Positions 52,197-62,182 of a stretch of 64,000 nt of DNA are shown piece by piece. How positions within the stretch are numbered: the first letter of the stretch is position 1; every line of letters starts with the position of its first letter. A program made the translations under genes and the position numbers. The stretch comes from Lachnospiraceae bacterium. Its GTDB lineage: Bacteria; Bacillota; Clostridia; Lachnospirales; Lachnospiraceae. The stretch is from assembly GCA_021199495.1 (NCBI GenBank), contig JAJQHY010000089.1, positions 51,759 to 115,758 of the forward strand, given 5' to 3'. The notes beneath the pieces were generated by a model. It was not told where the DNA came from. It searched no databases and was given only the letters and a program-made list of their open reading frames with translations.

Positions 52197-54632
52197 TCAC
52201 TGCTCCTCGCTCAGCATCAGTCCCACCCTCGACTGGATGATTTCCGCCACGGCCTGAGCGCTCTTCTGGCCGGCAAAGTAAGCGCCCGTTTCTTCTAACA
52301 CGATGCCCATCACATCGTTGAAATTCCAGTTGAGTTTGCGGTTGACGGTACACAGGTAGTCATACCACCGATCAGCCACTTCCTGCGTCACCGGCTCAAT
52401 CTCCATTGTTACGCCGCCCACGCTCGTCTCATAAGCTTCATACACCTTCTCGCCGTTTATCGTATCGTAAGGCTGCTGTGTCATCCTGTCTGTCAATTCC
52501 CGCACAGCCGCCTTCAAAACCGGGATTGGATAAGAAAACAGCATATCGTCATCCGGCATCTGCTCCTCCTTAGAAAGGAACATTTTCACAAACTCCCAGG
52601 CGGCCTCGACATTCCCGGAATTCGAAATTGCAAAGGAGCCGCTTGCAATGATGACAGCGCTGGTACCGCTCTCGCTCGGGAAACCGACCGCCGTAAAATC
52701 CTCTGCAAATATTCCGTAATTGTAATAATTCAGATAAGAAACCGAATCGATCGTATACTGATACAGGAGCGCTCTGTCCTCGATATATTGTCTGCTGTCT
52801 CCACGTACCTCATCATCCTGCTCATTTTCCGCAATAAATTCCAGCAACTTCAGAAAAGCTTCTGACGTAAAAGAACAGGTTCCCGCTTCCTCGTCGATAA
52901 AGTCCTCATAGCAGAAATAAAATGACTGATACAGCAGGCTTTCCGCACTGTTCTGCCCGCTGGAATCCGTGCCAAAGAGGTCTGCGTCCGGATACGCTGC
53001 CATAATTTTCTCAAGGCGGTCCCAGGTCAGAGCTTCCTCCCCGAAAATACTGTACTTACCCAGATAAGTAAACAGCTGAAATTCCGGCACCAGTTCATAC
53101 AGGCAGCCGTCCTTTTCATAGGCTTCAAAGACATTTTCCAGATAATCCGATTTTTCAAAATCCGGATCATTCTCCATCAGCTCATAAAAATCCGCCAGAA
53201 TGCCCTGCTTCGCGTAGCTGTCAAAATCAAAACTTCCTTCGAGCCCATTAAAGAACAGATCCGGGCCCTCTCCGGCCATGATTTCATTGTTCAGCCGTGT
53301 GATACCAGCGTCCGGTTCCTCGCTTGTCGCGTATTCAGAATAATCCACAACCACGATTCTGTATGTATCACTGCTTTCATTGAATTCACTGACGATCCGG
53401 TTGATCTCAACGCCGTCATAGTTGGTTCCATAGACCGCCAGCTGAAGCTCCACCTTTTCCTGTACATCCGAAGAATTTACCTTATCAAGAATGGCAAAAC
53501 GGTCATAGTCTCCGTACCCGACGTAGCAGACCAGCACCCGCTGTGGCGAAAGATACACAATCTCATTCATCAGATAGACAGATAAATCACTTGATTGATA
53601 GCTTATGATTTCCGTCTCCTGCGAATCTCCGAAATCATAGCCATATACTCCATATGAATCGCTTAATATCAGATCATAGCCGCTCTCGCTGCCTGCGTAA
53701 ATATACCCCTGGTTATTCGCATTGTAAGAGGTATATTTCGTAAAATTATCCATCAGATCCACTTCACCGGCTGACTGCCCCGTGGTCACGTCCAGTAGCT
53801 GATAAGTATACGAACCGCTTTCGCTGTCATAGATTTCAAATACCGGCATACCCTGCGCATAAAATAAAGGACTCTGTTGGCCGTGAAAGGATTCCTCTGC
53901 CTCCGTTGCGGAGAGCAGGTTTCCATTAAAATCCAGATGATAAATCACCTCCCCATCCCAGACAGTCAGTACGTCATCCTCCTGTGAAGTCAGGAAATAA
54001 AAGTACAGATACGCTCCGTCCCCAATTTCTGTCCAGTCTGAAACATCTACGCTGAAAAGCTCCGTCCCGTCTGTATTGATTGCTTTTAAAAGCGTCCCCT
54101 CATAATCATAAGACGACTGCGAAGAGCCGTTTTCCACAAGGCTCTGAATCTGTGTAAAATAGTACAGAATACCGTCAGCCGAAATCCAGGATTCCCCCAT
54201 GTATCCCTTCAGAGTTGCATCCAGCTCACGATAGGACGCCTGCGCGCCAGTATCCAGGAACATCACATCGGACAGCTGATTTCCGTTCAGATCCCAGGAA
54301 GAGTAATAAAGCAGATTCCCGGTGCTTGTACCCAGCCGTCTTCCGTTTCTCGCGTATACCAGATAAATTGTGTCGTCATATACCTCCATGTTATAGAAGA
54401 TGCCGCCGTCTCCGACCTCCGCGTACGCATTCATATCCTCCAGTACAGTCTCTGAAAACACATAATCGGAACCGGAAGAGGCACTGCCGGATGCAGAAGT
54501 GTCCCCGGACAGTGCGTCTTTTAAATCTACCAAAGTAATACCATCACCAGAAGAGCTGCCGCTGCAGCCGGCCAGTGAAATCACCAGCGCCACAATTAAC
54601 ACTGTCGAAATGAATTTCTTCCATCGTTTCAT
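52197..54632 (-). CDS. Large orphan extracellular solute-binding lipoprotein
   Basis: An 811-residue exported lipoprotein; signal peptide ends in the lipobox SLAGC (Cys23). The N-terminal half (about 60-400) is rich in short beta-strands with Tyr/Asp/Gly, like a propeller or sensor module. The second half (about 405-790) is a type 1 solute-binding domain: VEINRIVSEFNES, ITRLNNEIMAGEGPDLFF, and SGSFAISNSGNVEAAWEFVKMFLSKEEQ. No ABC permease or regulator is adjacent. GGGGAATTTT precedes the ATG. Ligand unknown, probably a carbohydrate by family. Confidence 0.85.
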   Translation of the reverse strand: MKRWKKFISTVLIVALVISLAGCSGSSSGDGITLVDLKDALSGDTSASGSASSGSDYVFSETVLEDMNAYAEVGDGGIFYNMEVYDDTIYLVYARNGRRLGTSTGNLLYYSSWDLNGNQLSDVMFLDTGAQASYRELDATLKGYMGESWISADGILYYFTQIQSLVENGSSQSSYDYEGTLLKAINTDGTELFSVDVSDWTEIGDGAYLYFYFLTSQEDDVLTVWDGEVIYHLDFNGNLLSATEAEESFHGQQSPLFYAQGMPVFEIYDSESGSYTYQLLDVTTGQSAGEVDLMDNFTKYTSYNANNQGYIYAGSESGYDLILSDSYGVYGYDFGDSQETEIISYQSSDLSVYLMNEIVYLSPQRVLVCYVGYGDYDRFAILDKVNSSDVQEKVELQLAVYGTNYDGVEINRIVSEFNESSDTYRIVVVDYSEYATSEEPDAGITRLNNEIMAGEGPDLFFNGLEGSFDFDSYAKQGILADFYELMENDPDFEKSDYLENVFEAYEKDGCLYELVPEFQLFTYLGKYSIFGEEALTWDRLEKIMAAYPDADLFGTDSSGQNSAESLLYQSFYFCYEDFIDEEAGTCSFTSEAFLKLLEFIAENEQDDEVRGDSRQYIEDRALLYQYTIDSVSYLNYYNYGIFAEDFTAVGFPSESGTSAVIIASGSFAISNSGNVEAAWEFVKMFLSKEEQMPDDDMLFSYPIPVLKAAVRELTDRMTQQPYDTINGEKVYEAYETSVGGVTMEIEPVTQEVADRWYDYLCTVNRKLNWNFNDVMGIVLEETGAYFAGQKSAQAVAEIIQSRVGLMLSEEQ

Positions 54633-54762
54633 AAAATTCCCCTTTGATTCAGCTTTTACATATTATACGCGCCCTTTGCACATGATCCGATTCGCCGGTC
54701 TTCCCGAAGCAATATTTTCATGTACAGATTTTCATTGCCTGTTCCGCTTTATCCACGAAGTG

Positions 54763-54795
54763 AAAAAACCACGGCAGCACAAGTCCGCCATGGTT
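54763..54795 (-). terminator. Terminator of the zapA-U32 transcript
   Basis: Minus strand AACCATGGC (54795-54787) pairs with GCCGTGGTT (54775-54767), one G-U, then TTTT. A 16-base AT palindrome (AAATTCTTAAGAATTT) lies between it and the U32 stop. Confidence 0.8.
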
Positions 54796-54872
54796 TCATT
54801 GTAATATGTTCTTGTAAACGATTTGAATCAAAATTCTTAAGAATTTCTTTAATATCGTCAAAATGAAGGGGT

Positions 54873-57251
54873 TCATTCCACCTGCCGGTTCTCATGTGCG
54901 GTGGTAAATTCGCTGCAGGGAAAGGAAGCCGGTTTTCTTCCCGCCCGGTTCGTAAACCAGCTTTGATAATAGTCAAGAATTTCAGTTGTCTCGGCAGCGG
55001 ATTCGATTGTAAACTGCAGGCGGTAATTTTCTCCCTTTTGCATATCAATTTTATTATGCAAAGAAAGCGGCACACTGTTATAAATGGTATTGAAGCAATA
55101 TCGACAATCTGTCACTACCTGAAACTGTTTGCCAAGACGGTCGGTCAGAACTGCATTACCATGAAGCTTAGCGTAAGCCATATCTGCCGAAGTGTCCCCA
55201 ATACCTGCAGGAGCAATATTCTCCGCATATTGAAGCGCCCAATCCGTGGAAGAAAGGTCAGACTTCTTTTGCTTCAGCAGACAGCTTTTGCATGTCCGAT
55301 ACAGACAGTTGGCCGTCTGCATCAATGGAATATATCCATAAATAATCCGCTCCGTTTTTTCATCTGCGAAAGTTCTGGTTTCTCTGCTGTTCAGTTCATA
55401 CGGCAATGTAATCCGCGCGAAGTCTTCTGCTAAAAACAATTTCGCCTCCCCGTTCCAGCAGTATAACGACGCATCGGCAATCAGGACAAAGTCCCCTTCC
55501 ATATGAAGTTCTCTGATCAGGCCAAGCTCCTCCAGATTTCTGACCAGCAGACTGTGGATACCCAGCTTTTTCGCCTGATAAAAAAGTCCGGTCAGATGTG
55601 CTCTGTCCTTTGATCTGGCAATATAGGGCAGCACCAGGACACAGTCCCGTACTTCTGCTTCCGCAGCCGGTTTAAAATCCTTAAGACAATCCTCGGAAAC
55701 ATATAGCATTTTCAAATGCTCCCGAAGCGGATGGGTAAGACAAGCCCGCAGCTGCTGCGGCGTGTTGACTGAGACGGAGAGACCGGTTTGAGAAACTGCA
55801 TGCTCCTCCTTTGATTTTACTTTTTTTCCTGAAACCTCAATTTGCTGAGAACTTTGCATGCGGTCAGTCACACAGCTGCGTAAGCAATCAACTTGCCCGT
55901 TATCTGAGGAAACTTTCCTCTGTTCCAGCTCGGGAAAAAATCCGTTGATGATCGCATTCTCCAGCTTCGAGATTCCGTCTCTTCTTAACTGGTTCAACGT
56001 CCCGTTCGGTAAAAAGACGTCACCCTCAATTGTAATATCCAGATCCTGTAAGGTAAAAAAAGTATTTCCCAGTTTGGCGAGCTGCTTTTCAACTGCCTCT
56101 TCACTGGATGGAAGCTTCTGCGCATGCTCCACGACAGGACCAGTGGCAAAGACCTCAATTCCATGCACTGCCGTATCCATTTCAGCTTTCAGACACAGTT
56201 TCGCAGCCTTACCCTCATGAAATTCAGCACGCATGGAAACCGGATAAGACAGCTTCTGCTCCAGATGTTCGTGTCGGATTCGGTCCATCAAATCCTGCGG
56301 TACTTCCTCATATCCAGGCTTTTCCATGGTCACCATCTCCCGCCCATTTTGCCTGAACAGATATCCGTCCTGCGCATCAGAGCGAATATAAAGACGGTTT
56401 AGAACATCTCTGTCTTTCCCGGACACATGAAACGGCTGATCCGGCTGTGCATAATAAAGATCAATGTATTTGCGGTATACAGAAGTCACACCCGCGGCAT
56501 ACTCACTTCGTTTCATGCGCCCTTCGATTTTAAAGGAAGTCATTCCCGCCTCAATCAGCTGCGGCAGATAGTCGATCGTACACATATCCTTCAGACTTAA
56601 CGGATACGTATCTTTTGTATGAAAACCGTCCCCTTCCGCATCATAGGGCAGTCTGCATGGCTGCGCGCACCGCCCTCTGTTGCCGCTCCTGCCGCCTAAA
56701 ATGCTGCTCATCAGGCACATGCCTGAGTAGCAATAGCACATCGCTCCATGAACAAAGCACTCCACCTCAATGCCTGCGTCCCTGATTTCTTTCAGTTCAC
56801 GCAGACTTAACTCTCTGGCGGGAACAATTCTGGATATCCCATGCTCCCGGCACCATGGCACAATATCAGGGCCGGTAATCGCCATCTGCGTACTCGCATG
56901 CAGCAATAGTCCCGGAAACTCCCGCCTTAAAAGCGATAAAACCCCAAAATCCTGCAGAATCACGCCATCCAGCCCCACCTCATAAAGGGGAAGCACAAAG
57001 TCATATATTTCAGAAAACTCAGCCTCCTTGATCAGAGTATTCAACGTCAGATATACTCTGCGTCCGAATAAATGCGCATAGCGGATACAGCTGCACAGAT
57101 TCTCCGTATTCAGATTATCGGCGTAGGCTCTGGCAGAAAATTTCTCTCCGCCCACATAAACCGCGTCCGCGCCCGCATGAATGGCGCCCAGAAAGGCTTC
57201 CATGCTGCCAGCCGGTGCCAGAAGCTCCACTTTATGCTTTCCATCACTCAT
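54873..57251 (-). CDS. Peptidase U32 family protein with DUF3656 domain
   Basis: A 792-residue protein of the U32 family, some members of which act in tRNA or ubiquinone hydroxylation rather than proteolysis. The N-terminal TIM barrel starts LLAPAGSMEAFLGAIHAGADAVYVGG, and the U32 signature with iron-sulfur cysteines is FVHGAMCYCYSGMC through RGRCAQPCR (about 160-200). DUF3656 covers about 390-480, and a second Cys cluster (CLYRTCKSCLLKQK) follows near 665. The ATG at 57251 is preferred to one seven codons earlier because GGAG lies upstream. Confidence 0.88.
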   Translation of the reverse strand: MSDGKHKVELLAPAGSMEAFLGAIHAGADAVYVGGEKFSARAYADNLNTENLCSCIRYAHLFGRRVYLTLNTLIKEAEFSEIYDFVLPLYEVGLDGVILQDFGVLSLLRREFPGLLLHASTQMAITGPDIVPWCREHGISRIVPARELSLRELKEIRDAGIEVECFVHGAMCYCYSGMCLMSSILGGRSGNRGRCAQPCRLPYDAEGDGFHTKDTYPLSLKDMCTIDYLPQLIEAGMTSFKIEGRMKRSEYAAGVTSVYRKYIDLYYAQPDQPFHVSGKDRDVLNRLYIRSDAQDGYLFRQNGREMVTMEKPGYEEVPQDLMDRIRHEHLEQKLSYPVSMRAEFHEGKAAKLCLKAEMDTAVHGIEVFATGPVVEHAQKLPSSEEAVEKQLAKLGNTFFTLQDLDITIEGDVFLPNGTLNQLRRDGISKLENAIINGFFPELEQRKVSSDNGQVDCLRSCVTDRMQSSQQIEVSGKKVKSKEEHAVSQTGLSVSVNTPQQLRACLTHPLREHLKMLYVSEDCLKDFKPAAEAEVRDCVLVLPYIARSKDRAHLTGLFYQAKKLGIHSLLVRNLEELGLIRELHMEGDFVLIADASLYCWNGEAKLFLAEDFARITLPYELNSRETRTFADEKTERIIYGYIPLMQTANCLYRTCKSCLLKQKKSDLSSTDWALQYAENIAPAGIGDTSADMAYAKLHGNAVLTDRLGKQFQVVTDCRYCFNTIYNSVPLSLHNKIDMQKGENYRLQFTIESAAETTEILDYYQSWFTNRAGRKPASFPCSEFTTAHENRQVE

Positions 57252-57350
57252 TTTTGTCTGTCTCCACTGCATAAATCAGGTGATTATTTCATATATCTGT
57301 CAGAAATCGTTTTCTGTCTTTGATATTTATATGCTTTCCTGTACTTTAAA

Positions 57351-57386
57351 GTAAAAAAGCTGTCATGTCCTTAAAACATGACAGCC
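57351..57386 (-). terminator. Terminator or attenuator after zapA
   Basis: Minus strand GCTGTCATGT (57385-57376) pairs with ACATGACAGC (57368-57359), then TTTTTT. It separates zapA from the U32 gene, so the latter may need its own promoter. Confidence 0.85.
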
Positions 57387-57403
57387 GCGTGTCCTCATAT
57401 CCA

Positions 57404-57811
57404 TTATTCTTCAGGTGAAACAGCTCTCTCTTTTTCGTACTGCACCATCTGTCCCTTCATCTGCTGATAAGCTCCCTGCAGCTTTTTCATCTCACTCTGC
57501 ACATTGTCATACCGGGTTTTCATATCCGCGATTTTCTGCTCCAGCTCCCGGATCTGTGCGTCCTTTTCCGCACACTGACGGACATAGACGGAAATCTGTT
57601 CCTTACTCTTAAAATAATCGTCCGCGATATTGATCTGTAAAAGCAGCTGCTGCTTATCCACAGACTGCGACCGGAAAGAAACATCCTGACTGAATTCCTG
57701 ATATTTGCCCTCAATATACTCCGCAAGTCTGCTTAAGTAGTCGCCGGACTCCTGCCCCGCAAGCTGATAGGATTTGCCCGCGATCGAAATGTTGGTGCGG
57801 TTCTGTTCCAT
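57404..57811 (-). CDS. zapA: Cell division protein ZapA
   Basis: A 135-residue FtsZ-ring stabiliser. The N-terminal ZapA head (about 5-50, NISIAGKSYQLAGQESGDYLSRLAEYIEGKY) is followed by a long coiled coil (about 60-130). The tail is longer than in Bacillus. ACAAAGGAAAGCGGG precedes the ATG. It follows ruvB, 91 bases downstream. Confidence 0.92.
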   Translation of the reverse strand: MEQNRTNISIAGKSYQLAGQESGDYLSRLAEYIEGKYQEFSQDVSFRSQSVDKQQLLLQINIADDYFKSKEQISVYVRQCAEKDAQIRELEQKIADMKTRYDNVQSEMKKLQGAYQQMKGQMVQYEKERAVSPEE

Positions 57812-57902
57812 TTTTATGTACCCGCTTTCCTTTGTATTGATGCGCTGCCAGTATCAAAATCTCGTAATCCATACATCAAAAATTATTATAACGACAATTC
57901 CC

Positions 57903-58892
57903 TCACTTTGCAAGCCCCAAATGCGCATACGCTAAATCCGTCGCGACCCTTCCCTTGGGCGTGCGGTTTAAGAGACCGTTCTGAATCAGATAAGGCTCAT
58001 AGACCTCCTCAATCGTTCCCGCGTCCTCACCTGTGGCCGCGGCCAGTGTCTCCAATCCCACAGGTCCGCCCTGAAATTTATAAATAATGGTCTCCAGAAT
58101 ATTCCGGTCCAGGTGGTCAAGTCCCAGTCTGTCCACATCCAGCAGATCCAGCGCGATCCTCGCCACCTCCTCGGTGATAACGCCGTCATATTTGACCTGC
58201 GCAAAATCACGGACACGTTTCAACATCCGGTTTGCAAGACGCGGCGTTCCTCTGCTGCGCTTTGCAATCTCCACCGCACCTCTGACATCAATCCGCACAT
58301 GCAGGACATCCGCAGAATGCAGAACAATATCCTTGAGCTGATCAACTGTGTAGAACTCGAGCCTGTGAATAATCCCGAAGCGATCCCGAAGCGGCGCGGT
58401 CAGAAGGCCATATCGCGTAGTAGCGCCCACCAGGGTAAACTTCGGCAGGTCCAGACGAATGGAACGGGCTGTCGCGCCCTTGCCGATCATAATATCAATG
58501 GCAAAATCTTCCATAGCGGGATACAGCACTTCCTCCACCTGACGGTTCAGGCGGTGAATCTCATCTACAAAGAGCACATCGCCTTCCTGAAGATTATTCA
58601 GTATGGCCGCGATCTCCCCGGGCTTCTCAATTGCGGGTCCGCTGGTGACCTTACAGTTGACACCCATTTCATTGGCAATAATATTGGCCAGCGTGGTCTT
58701 GCCTAAGCCCGGTGGGCCGTAAAAAAGGACATGATCGAGCGTTTCCTCCCTGGATTTGGCGGCATCAATATAAACCTTGAGCGTCTCTTTTACCTTATCC
58801 TGACCGATATAATCCTGCAAAAGCTGCGGACGCAGCGAACCCTCCACACGGATATCCTCTTCCTGTATGTTGGTATCAATGGTTCGTCCCAT
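57903..58892 (-). CDS. ruvB: Holliday junction branch-migration ATPase RuvB
   Basis: A 329-residue AAA+ motor. Walker [10 protein letters not shown] (about 60-68), Walker [10 protein letters not shown] (about 108-116), [18 protein letters not shown] (sensor 1 and arginine finger) and a C-terminal winged helix with [24 protein letters not shown] precedes the ATG. 13 bases after ruvA; ruvC is not here, as in other Firmicutes that use RecU or an unlinked resolvase. Confidence 0.97.
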   Translation of the reverse strand: MGRTIDTNIQEEDIRVEGSLRPQLLQDYIGQDKVKETLKVYIDAAKSREETLDHVLFYGPPGLGKTTLANIIANEMGVNCKVTSGPAIEKPGEIAAILNNLQEGDVLFVDEIHRLNRQVEEVLYPAMEDFAIDIMIGKGATARSIRLDLPKFTLVGATTRYGLLTAPLRDRFGIIHRLEFYTVDQLKDIVLHSADVLHVRIDVRGAVEIAKRSRGTPRLANRMLKRVRDFAQVKYDGVITEEVARIALDLLDVDRLGLDHLDRNILETIIYKFQGGPVGLETLAAATGEDAGTIEEVYEPYLIQNGLLNRTPKGRVATDLAYAHLGLAK

Positions 58893-58905
58893 AATATTTC
58901 ATCCT

Positions 58906-59517
58906 CTAAAACATATGCTTCAACGCCTGCTTTAACAGAACTTCGACATCTAACTCCGCCGCGTTTTCCACACTCTTTACCGCGCGCAGTGCATCCGATG
59001 AGCTGTAGCCCAAGGCTGTCAGTGCCTCCACCGCCTCCTGCATATTGGCGGAGTTTGACAGCGAACCCGTACCGGATACACCGCCCTCCGCGGCACGCTG
59101 CTCAAGAACATCCTCAACCGAAACTTTATCCTTCAATTCCAGAATCAGACGCTGTGCCGTCTTCGGACCAATCCCAGGCGCCCGCGCAATCAGCTTCGAA
59201 TCACCTGAAAGAATGGCAAAACGCAGGGCATCCGCGTCCATTACGGACAAAATCGCCATGCCCCCCTTCGGTCCGATACCGGAAACCGTAATACACTGCT
59301 TGAAAATATCCAGGTCTGCCTGGCTTAAAAAGCCGTAGAGCAGAAACGCATCCTCTCTCACACAGGTATAGGTATAAATTTTGACCTCCTCACCGACAGG
59401 CGGCAGGCAGGAAATCGATGCGCCGCTCATCAGCACCCGATATCCGACGTCATGCACATCAACGATAACGCTATCCTCAAAAACACTCGCCAGCTTTCCC
59501 CGTAAATATGCGTACAT
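58906..59517 (-). CDS. ruvA: Holliday junction protein RuvA
   Basis: A 203-residue tetrameric junction-binding protein. N-terminal OB fold (MYAYLRGKLAS), two helix-hairpin-helix motifs (SGIGPKGGMAIL and PGIGPKTAQRLI, about 76-120) and a C-terminal RuvB-binding domain (about 155-200). The ATG at 59517 fits the AGGAGAAAGTG site better than the GTG three bases upstream. Confidence 0.97.
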   Translation of the reverse strand: MYAYLRGKLASVFEDSVIVDVHDVGYRVLMSGASISCLPPVGEEVKIYTYTCVREDAFLLYGFLSQADLDIFKQCITVSGIGPKGGMAILSVMDADALRFAILSGDSKLIARAPGIGPKTAQRLILELKDKVSVEDVLEQRAAEGGVSGTGSLSNSANMQEAVEALTALGYSSSDALRAVKSVENAAELDVEVLLKQALKHMF

Positions 59518-59891
59518 CACTTTCTCCTAACGTAAACAAAATCCAGTGAAATTGATTCTCAGGTCTGAATTTCCGACCCTGCTGTTCATTTATCACAATT
59601 GTGCGGCTCTTTTGTATATCTTAGCATAATCGAACGTATGTTTCAAGCCGTTCTTTTTTCATGGAGACTGTTTTTTCTTAATAACCGATGATTTCTGAAA
59701 TCAGCCGGCCATCCTGGCAGCAAACACCGCCTTCTTTTTCCTGTACGCGTGAACAAAGCACACACAATGTACCAGAGCTGTCACAATCAGATGCACCGCG
59801 CTCTGTTCCATGAAATGAAATAACTGCGCATAAAACGGATAGGACTTACGCCCTATCCGCTTATGATTTACATTCTGTTGTGCTCAGGTTC
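59518..59891 (-). other. Intergenic region with a short hydrophobic open-frame fragment
   Basis: The 370-base gap between ruvA and ilvC holds the ilvC terminator and, at 59701-59811, a 36-codon frame starting MEQSAVHLIVTALVHC and ending AARMAG, preceded in frame by further codons without a start. It looks like the C-terminus of a lost membrane protein or chance. No ribosome site. Confidence 0.3.
59832..59860 (-). terminator. Terminator of the ilv operon
   Basis: Minus strand CGGATAGG (59859-59852) pairs with CCTATCCG (59843-59836), 8-base loop, then TTTT. It follows the ilvC stop by about 30 bases. Confidence 0.85.
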
Positions 59892-60935
<1,044 letters not shown>

Positions 60936-61035
60936 TTATACAAAGCGAAAATACGCTATGATAACAGTTTCAGAATTTCCGGTTCCCATTGCTTAAAACA
61001 GGACAGAACCTAAAACAGCTCCCTGAGGCCGGGGA

Positions 61036-61536
61036 CTACTCGATGAACACCACGTTTTTAGCGCCGCGCACCAGACCCACAAGCCCGGTTCTGGCCAGCT
61101 CCAGAATCTCATAATTGGTCAGAAGCTCCAAAAACGCGTCAATCTTCGATTTATTGCCGGTCAACTCAAACATGACACTCTCATCACAGATATCGCTGAC
61201 CTTCGCCTTAAATATCCCTGCCAGTGTCATCAGATGTTCCCTCTCGATCGCGTCTGCCTTGACCTTGATCAGCGCAAGCTCCCTGTAAACGCTCTCATCC
61301 GGTTTTAATTCCTTGATACTGCGCACATCTACCAGCTTGCCAACCTGCTTCTCGATCTGCTCCAGCACCTCGTCGTCTCCGCTTGCCACAATCGTAATAC
61401 GGGTAAATCTCGGATCCGCCGTGACGCCCGCGGTAATGCTCTCAATATTATATCCTCTGCGGCTGAACAGGCCGGAGACACGGCTTAAAACGCCGGTTGT
61501 ATTGTCCACCAACAACTGAAATACTTTCTGCTGCAT
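61036..61536 (-). CDS. ilvN: Acetolactate synthase regulatory subunit, copy A
   Basis: A 166-residue small subunit with an N-terminal ACT domain (LVDNTTGVLSRVSGLFSRRGYNIESITAG, about 9-38) and a C-terminal regulatory domain. It binds valine and activates IlvB. AGGAGAGAAAAAAT precedes the ATG. It follows a second copy of the same family 146 bases upstream; the two are similar but clearly diverged. Confidence 0.94.
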   Translation of the reverse strand: MQQKVFQLLVDNTTGVLSRVSGLFSRRGYNIESITAGVTADPRFTRITIVASGDDEVLEQIEKQVGKLVDVRSIKELKPDESVYRELALIKVKADAIEREHLMTLAGIFKAKVSDICDESVMFELTGNKSKIDAFLELLTNYEILELARTGLVGLVRGAKNVVFIE

Positions 61537-61682
61537 ATTTTTTCTCTCCTCTATCCGTGGGCGTGCCGTTTAGCTTGTCCCTTAATGCCTCATTTTAACA
61601 ACTTCAATTATCCTTGTCAACATTACGAAATGTACCTGTTTTGCAAATTTAATTGATTTATTTTAAGATACCCTGCCGTCAG

Positions 61683-62168
61683 TCAGTCCACGTCCATGCA
61701 CTTCGGCAGAGCGAGGGTGCCTGTGCGGGCTACTTCCACAATGCTGATCGTTCGCAGCAGGGAAATCAGCACCAGGATCTTATCCGGCGTATCGCAAAGC
61801 TGAATAATCATCTGGCTCTTGCTCATATCCACGATCTCCGCCTTCATCATCTGGCAGATATCAATCAGCTCACGGCGGTTGCCCAGATTATATTTCACCT
61901 TAACCAGCATCAGCTCACGGCTTAAGGACGCGCTTTCCTCAAAGGTTTTGACCTTGATGACGTCCAGCTTTTTATTGAGCTGTTTCTCAATCTGCTCCAA
62001 GGTACGCTGATCTCCCGTGCTGACAATCGTCATGCAGGAGACAGATGGATCATCTGTCTCACCGACAGCAAGAGAATCAATATTATAGCTTCTGCGTGCG
62101 AACAGACCGGCCACCTTGGAAAGGACGCCGGAACGGTTCTCCACCAATACGGAATAAATTCTCTTCAT
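61683..62168 (-). CDS. Acetolactate synthase regulatory subunit, copy B
   Basis: A 161-residue IlvN/IlvH family protein: ACT domain LVENRSGVLSKVAGLFARRSYNIDSLAVG (about 8-36) and C-terminal half including LMLVKVKYNLGNRRELIDIC. It directly follows ilvB by 14 bases, so it is the likelier primary partner. GGAGGTATCAGG precedes the ATG. Its C-terminus (ALPKCMDVD) differs from copy A. Confidence 0.92.
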   Translation of the reverse strand: MKRIYSVLVENRSGVLSKVAGLFARRSYNIDSLAVGETDDPSVSCMTIVSTGDQRTLEQIEKQLNKKLDVIKVKTFEESASLSRELMLVKVKYNLGNRRELIDICQMMKAEIVDMSKSQMIIQLCDTPDKILVLISLLRTISIVEVARTGTLALPKCMDVD

Positions 62169-62182
62169 CCTGATACCTCCAC

